Source: Planctomycetota bacterium
GTDB taxonomy: Bacteria > Planctomycetota > Planctomycetia > Isosphaerales > Isosphaeraceae
Assembly (NCBI GenBank): GCA_021777685.1
Contig: JAJYDH010000222.1
Span: forward strand, 1 to 9,670
Length of the DNA stretch: 9,670 bases
Direction of reading: 5' to 3'
Part shown: positions 6,580 through 9,670 of the stretch, in pieces
Position numbering within the stretch: position 1 is the first letter of the stretch
How the letters are laid out: every line of letters starts with the position of its first letter
Notes under the pieces: model-generated
What the model was told of the DNA's origin: nothing
What the model saw: only the letters and a program-made list of their open reading frames with translations
The model's database searches: none
Made by a program: the position numbers and the translations under genes

Positions 6580-7014
6580 ATGGCGGTCAAGAAGAGCAAG
6601 CCCGAAGCGGCGGCGGCCAAGAAGTCGCCCGCGAAGAAGACCGAGGACAAGCCGAAGAAGGAAGCGGCCCCGAAGGCGAAGGCGGCCAAGCCCGCCGCCG
6701 CCGCCGCCGCCGACACCGCGACCAAGGCCGAGACCCCGAAGGCCGCCGCGGCCCCCAAGAAGGCCGCCGCGGCCCCCAAGAAGGCCGCCGCGCCGATCAA
6801 GCTGACCGAGCGCCAGCTCGAGTTCCTCAAGCAGATCCACGGCGCCAAGGAGGCCGGCTACATGACGGCCAAGAAGGCCGAGCAGAAGACCCTCGACACC
6901 CTCCTCGACAAGAAGCTCATCAAGAAGGGCGCCAAGGACAAGGCCAGCGGGAACTTCCGCTACACCGTCTCCAAGGCCGGCGAGAAGCACCTCTCGTCGA
7001 TCCCCCCCGTCTGA
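6580..7014 (+). CDS. Histone-H1-like protein: Lys/Ala-rich tail plus C-terminal winged-helix-like domain
   Basis: The predicted product is 144 residues. The ATG at 6580 has GGAGG 11 bases upstream; a TTG at 6562 in the same frame overlaps that ribosome site and is less likely. Residues 1-72 consist almost only of Lys, Ala and Pro with a few Glu, including KKAAAAPKKAAAP repeats like the tails of eukaryotic linker histone H1 and of bacterial basic DNA-binding proteins. Residues 74-138 look folded: helical segments (LTERQLEFLKQIHGAKEAG, then AEQKTLDTLLDKKLI) followed by a probable wing and strand (GNFRYTVSKAGEKHL), the pattern of a winged helix-turn-helix. There is no signal peptide. The inferred role is DNA binding and nucleoid compaction. 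It is a single-gene unit with its own promoter and a hairpin downstream. The tail length may vary, because it is encoded by a DNA repeat (6739-6792). It is also possible that the protein binds RNA or ribosomes. Confidence 0.85.
   Translation: MAVKKSKPEAAAAKKSPAKKTEDKPKKEAAPKAKAAKPAAAAAADTATKAETPKAAAAPKKAAAAPKKAAAPIKLTERQLEFLKQIHGAKEAGYMTAKKAEQKTLDTLLDKKLIKKGAKDKASGNFRYTVSKAGEKHLSSIPPV
6739..6792 (+). repeat. In-frame 21-base repeat coding KAAAAPK
   Basis: Two identical 21-base units (6739-6759, 6760-6780) are followed by a 12-base partial third (6781-6792), within the tail of the H1-like gene. Identity at the DNA level, not only at the protein level, indicates recent duplication or ongoing slippage that would alter tail length in 7-residue steps. 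Confidence 0.8.
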
Positions 7015-7037
7015 TCGCGACGACCTCCGCCCCAACC

Positions 7038-7070
7038 TCGGCCCCGGGCGTGATCGCCGCCCGGGGCCGA
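7038..7070. terminator. Hairpin between convergent genes (likely bidirectional terminator)
   Basis: A 13-base perfect stem (7038-7050 with 7058-7070) encloses the loop TGATCGC and is followed by ATTTCG on the plus strand. It sits between the stops of the H1-like gene (7014) and the asparaginase-family gene (7086). The T-tract is weak. Confidence 0.72.
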
Positions 7071-7085
7071 ATTTCGCCGAACAGA

Positions 7086-8150
7086 TCACGGCTCGATGAG
7101 CTTCTCGTCGTAGAACGAGGCGCAGTCCACCAGCCTCGCCGAGTCGCCGTCGTGAACGGCCATCTTCGCCCCGGCCCAGAGGCTGGCGCCGGCGTATCGG
7201 CCGTCCTTGGTCACGCAGTAAAACTTCACGTCGAAGTTGGGCCGGCCCTTGGCGTCGCGGAGCCTCGGCGTCCGGTTGGTCGCCACGATCCGCTTGCAGA
7301 CCTCGATGAGCGCGTCCTTCGGCGCGAGCCCCCGCCGGAGGTTGTCGACGATCGCGTAGCTCGACAGGTTGAGCAGGTTGGCCTCGCCCCGTCCCGTCGA
7401 CCCGGCCGATCCGACCTCGTTGTCGAGGAACAGCCCGGCGCCCAGGATCGGCGAGTCGCCCACTCGCCCGGGGATCTTGTAGAAGAGGCCCGAGGTGGTC
7501 GTCGTGCAGCCGACGTCGCCGTGGGTGTCGAGCGCCGAGCAGTGGATCGTGCCGTGCTTGCGGATGCCGAAGAACTCGCGGACGACGTCGTCGAGCTCGT
7601 CGTCGGGCGGCGGGATCCGGTCGTCGTCCTTGCCGTTGGTCTCCTTCCAGTGGAGCCAGATCCGCCGCGATTCCTCGGTCAGCAGGTTCTCCTCGGGGAA
7701 GCCGTGCATCCGGGCGAACCGGAGCGCACCCTCGCCGACGAGCAGGCAATGGTCGGTCCGTTTCATCACCAGCCGGGCGACGGCGGCGGGGTGCATGATA
7801 TTCCGGAGCGAGGCCACGGCGCCCCCACCGTGGGTCGGCCCGTGCATGACGGCGGCGTCGAGCTCGACGACGCCGTCCTCGTTGGGGATGCCGCCGTAGC
7901 CGACGGTCCGGTCGGCGGGGTCGGCCTCGACGATCGCCACGCCCGCGATCGCCGCGTCGAGCGGGTCGGCGCCGGCCTTGATCATCTCCATCGCCTTCTC
8001 GACCGTCTTCAGGCCGTTGGCGCTGGAGACGACCACGGGCCTCCGGGGACCGACCGCCCTCGGAGGGGCGGCGCCGATCATCGCCGAGGCCCCCAGGCCG
8101 ACGGCGCCCGCGGCCAGGAAGGCGCGGCGGTTCAGGTTCTCTGCTGACAT
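7086..8150 (-). CDS. Tat-exported glycosylasparaginase-family N-terminal-nucleophile hydrolase
   Basis: The predicted product is 354 residues from the ATG at 8150, which has GAGGA about 7 bases upstream; an in-frame ATG at 8180 has less support. The N-terminus carries a twin-arginine signal (NRRAFLAAGAVGLGASAM, RR at 8-9), so the enzyme is probably exported folded. The body matches N4-(beta-N-acetylglucosaminyl)-L-asparaginase, which cleaves itself before a Thr that becomes the nucleophile and then removes Asn-linked sugar or a related amide. The candidate nucleophile is T201 in KHGTI. T219, R229, D232 and T252-G253 lie at the same distances as Thr170, Arg180, Asp183 and Thr203-Gly204 from Thr152 in the Flavobacterium enzyme (recalled numbering), including GRVGDSPILGAG (228-239). 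The residue before the nucleophile is Gly, not the Asp of the HDT motif in that enzyme. Family assignment is strong; the substrate is inferred. A possible minus-strand -10 (TATCCT, 8209-8204) has no good -35. Confidence 0.93.
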   Translation of the reverse strand: MSAENLNRRAFLAAGAVGLGASAMIGAAPPRAVGPRRPVVVSSANGLKTVEKAMEMIKAGADPLDAAIAGVAIVEADPADRTVGYGGIPNEDGVVELDAAVMHGPTHGGGAVASLRNIMHPAAVARLVMKRTDHCLLVGEGALRFARMHGFPEENLLTEESRRIWLHWKETNGKDDDRIPPPDDELDDVVREFFGIRKHGTIHCSALDTHGDVGCTTTTSGLFYKIPGRVGDSPILGAGLFLDNEVGSAGSTGRGEANLLNLSSYAIVDNLRRGLAPKDALIEVCKRIVATNRTPRLRDAKGRPNFDVKFYCVTKDGRYAGASLWAGAKMAVHDGDSARLVDCASFYDEKLIEP

Positions 8151-8258
8151 GGATCTTCCTCGTGGTGACTCGGCGGGCAATCCTCGGGCGGAGGACAGGC
8201 CACAGGATAACCGCGAGCCGCCCGACCGGCCACGATCCGCCGACCGCGCGGGTTGGCC

Positions 8259-8286
8259 TTGCGGAATCCGGGAAGCCGACTATCAT
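8259..8286 (+). promoter_or_regulatory. Candidate sigma-70-like promoter of the HEAT lipoprotein gene
   Basis: TTGCGG (8259-8264) and TATCAT (8281-8286) are 16 bases apart. Transcription would start near 8293 and give a long leader of about 140 bases containing GC-rich inverted repeats and a hairpin next to the ribosome site. Confidence 0.45.
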
Positions 8287-8397
8287 GCGTCGCCGCCCGG
8301 GAAGCGCATCGCTGTCGACACTCCATCGGCGACGGCCGAGGGGCCCCATCGGGCCGAGGCGGGAGGGGATGGTCCCTTCGCCGACACTCCCCCAGTA

Positions 8398-8423
8398 CCT
8401 ATCGCCAAGGATGGCGAGGTAGG
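8398..8423 (+). promoter_or_regulatory. Leader hairpin overlapping the ribosome binding site
   Basis: CCTATCGCCA (8398-8407) pairs with TGGCGA plus TAGG (8412-8417 and 8420-8423) around the loop AGGA, with a two-base GG bulge. The lower stem covers most of AGGA at 8421-8424, the likely ribosome site 8 bases before the ATG at 8433. It may limit translation; chance pairing is possible in GC-rich DNA. Confidence 0.35.
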
Positions 8424-8432
8424 ACTAGGACC

Positions 8433-9194
8433 ATGCGAGGCGATCGACCCACAACGCGGACCCGGTCCGGGATGGCGCTCGCGCTGGTGATCGCCGCGAT
8501 TTCCGGCTGTGCCGGCTTCCGCGCCGGCCAGTTCAAGGGCACGACCTCGGCGAGCTTCCTCCGGACGATCGAGGAGAGCAAGGACCCGAACGCCCGCTAC
8601 GCCGCCTACGACAAGCTCGCGTCGCCCCGCTGCTATGATGACGATTCGCAGAAAGTCCGCGCCGCCCAGGTCCTCGTCGGCAAGCTGAAGGAGAACAAGG
8701 AGCCGATCGCCACCCGGGCCGTCATCTGTCGGACCCTGGGCCAGCTCCGGAAGCCGGACGCCCGCGACATGATCCTGGGCGCGACCAACGACGAGGACGC
8801 CCTGGTCAGGGCCGAGGCCTGCCGGGCGCTCGGGAAGGTCGGGCGGCCGGAAGACGCCACCGTCCTGGCCCGGGCCATGATGCTGGACAACTCGGCCGAG
8901 TGCCGGGTGGCGGCCATCGAGAGCATCGGCGAGCTGAAGTCGCAGGACAAGCGGATCACGCAATTCCTCGTCACCGGCATGGAGCACGAGGAGCCGGCCA
9001 TCCGCGTCGCCAGCCTGCAGGCGCTCCGGTCGATCACGGGCAAGGACCTGGGGATCGACGCGATCGAGTGGAAGAAGTACGTCGACACCATCCCCGATGT
9101 CGCGATCGACCCGGCCTCGACCAGGCCCATCCCGGTCGACGCCGCGGCGACCCTCCCCGAGGCCGTCCTCGGCCGCCCGCCCGAGATCCCCTGA
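8433..9194 (+). CDS. HEAT-repeat lipoprotein
   Basis: The predicted product is 253 residues. I chose the ATG at 8433 for its AGGA at 8 bases; the frame is open upstream to 8253 but that part looks non-coding, and an ATG at 8472 is a weaker alternative. The N-terminus is a lipoprotein signal: basic residues to 11, hydrophobic MALALVIAAI (14-23) and lipobox ISGC with Cys26. Residues about 51-215 are paired helices of HEAT-like repeats, roughly five units, with recurring motifs such as VRAEACRALGKVGRPE (125-140) and CRVAAIESIGELKSQD (157-172), and end with TGKDLGIDAIEWKKY (202-216), typical of planctomycete HEAT proteins. The Pro/Ala-rich C-terminus is probably disordered. HEAT solenoids bind other proteins, so a scaffold role at a membrane is inferred; the partner is unknown. 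It is followed 120 bases later by mutS2 with its own likely promoter. Confidence 0.88.
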   Translation: MRGDRPTTRTRSGMALALVIAAISGCAGFRAGQFKGTTSASFLRTIEESKDPNARYAAYDKLASPRCYDDDSQKVRAAQVLVGKLKENKEPIATRAVICRTLGQLRKPDARDMILGATNDEDALVRAEACRALGKVGRPEDATVLARAMMLDNSAECRVAAIESIGELKSQDKRITQFLVTGMEHEEPAIRVASLQALRSITGKDLGIDAIEWKKYVDTIPDVAIDPASTRPIPVDAAATLPEAVLGRPPEIP

Positions 9195-9222
9195 GTCGAC
9201 GTCGCCGGATCTTGCCCCTCCG

Positions 9223-9231
9223 TGCGATAAT
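9223..9231 (+). promoter_or_regulatory. Candidate extended -10 promoter of mutS2
   Basis: TGCGATAAT combines the TGN extension with GATAAT (9226-9231). No clear -35 lies 16-18 bases upstream, which is tolerated in extended -10 promoters. Transcription would begin near 9238, about 77 bases before the mutS2 ATG. Confidence 0.4.
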
Positions 9232-9314
9232 GAGGCGGGGCGAACCGCCGAAGCTCGGACCGTGTCGCTTGGGGGATCGGGTCCGAGGGCGGTCGAAGGT
9301 CGGCGCGAGGGGTC

Positions 9315-9670
9315 ATGGACACGCACACGCTGGAAATCCTGGAATTCGACAAGGTGCGCGCCCTCGTGGCCGCCCAGGCGGCCTGCTCGCTCGGCAAAGA
9401 TGCGGCACTCCGGATGGAGCCGAGCCTCGACCCCGGCGAGATCCGCGAACGCCAGGCGCTGACGACCGAGATGGCCGATGCCCTCTCGTCGGGCCTCACG
9501 CCCCCGTTCGGTGGACTCCGCGACATCCGACCGCTGGTCCGCCGGGCCCAGGTCGGGAGCCTGCTCGCGCCCGAGGAACTGGCCGAGGTCGTCGAATCTC
9601 TCCGGGCCGTCGCCAATCTCGGCCAGTGGCTCGACAGGATCGGCGACGAGTTCCCGCGCCTCGGCGGGTT
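9315..9670 (+). CDS. mutS2: Endonuclease MutS2, N-terminal part (C-terminus off the window)
   Basis: The open frame from the ATG at 9315 runs 118 codons to the right edge. The start MDTHTLEILEFDKVRALVAAQAACSLGKDAA matches the very conserved MutS2 N-terminus (LEFDKV...LG), continued by the helical region with LTTEMADAL, FGGLRDIRPLVRRAQVGSLLAPEEL and the helix ending LGQWL. MutS2 proteins are usually near 780-800 residues, with a clamp/lever region, a MutS-type ATPase and a C-terminal Smr nuclease domain, none of which is in the window. The family acts on branched DNA to restrain recombination and on collided ribosomes. GAGGGG lies very close to the ATG (about 2 bases from its end), so the effective ribosome site may be GAGG at 4 bases. 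The start is supported mainly by conservation. Confidence 0.92.
   Translation, partial: MDTHTLEILEFDKVRALVAAQAACSLGKDAALRMEPSLDPGEIRERQALTTEMADALSSGLTPPFGGLRDIRPLVRRAQVGSLLAPEELAEVVESLRAVANLGQWLDRIGDEFPRLGG

Noticed and set aside
6502..8349. A 615-codon minus-strand frame spanning the H1-like gene and the asparaginase gene
   Set aside because: It is out of frame with the real asparaginase frame and gives Arg-rich and Gly/Leu-rich low complexity across both genes and a terminator.

Overview
The window looks like a chromosomal segment of a high-GC planctomycete, most plausibly of the Isosphaerales/Isosphaeraceae type. This is an inference from gene content: a secreted DUF1080 protein, a secreted FGE-like protein fused to a BON domain, a HEAT-repeat lipoprotein, a Lys/Ala-rich histone-H1-like protein, strong G/C third-position bias, and loosely packed, mostly single-gene transcription units. 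No rRNA, tRNA, transposase, integrase or CRISPR array is visible.

Layout from left to right. (1) On the minus strand lie a truncated two-helix membrane protein (runs off the left edge) and, upstream of it, a 573-residue secreted protein with an FGE-sulfatase-like fold and a BON domain. (2) A divergent intergenic region of about 600 bases carries six or seven copies of a short GAACCCAAC-like repeat, a GNRA-type hairpin and a candidate promoter. (3) On the plus strand follow a membrane-anchored von Willebrand A (VWA) protein and a 63-residue LEA-like amphipathic protein. (4) A strong hairpin separates these from a convergent, secreted DUF1080 (3-keto-disaccharide hydrolase-like) protein on the minus strand. 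(5) A second intergenic region of about 620 bases contains an AT-richer island with several inverted repeats and a good sigma-70-like promoter for (6) a histone-H1-like protein with a Lys/Ala tail and a C-terminal winged-helix-like domain. (7) A second hairpin of similar design separates it from a convergent, Tat-exported glycosylasparaginase-family enzyme on the minus strand. (8) On the plus strand follow a HEAT-repeat lipoprotein and the first 118 codons of mutS2, cut by the right edge.

The genes do not form one pathway. Several products are predicted to act outside the cytoplasm (FGE-like/BON protein, VWA protein, DUF1080 protein, asparaginase-like enzyme, HEAT lipoprotein), two are small charged proteins (LEA-like, H1-like), and mutS2 is housekeeping. 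I found no convincing new multi-gene system. The most unexplained DNA is the GAACCCAAC repeat cluster at 2503-2713 and the palindrome-rich island at about 6300-6460. The most unusual proteins are the cysteine-free FGE-like/BON fusion and the H1-like protein.
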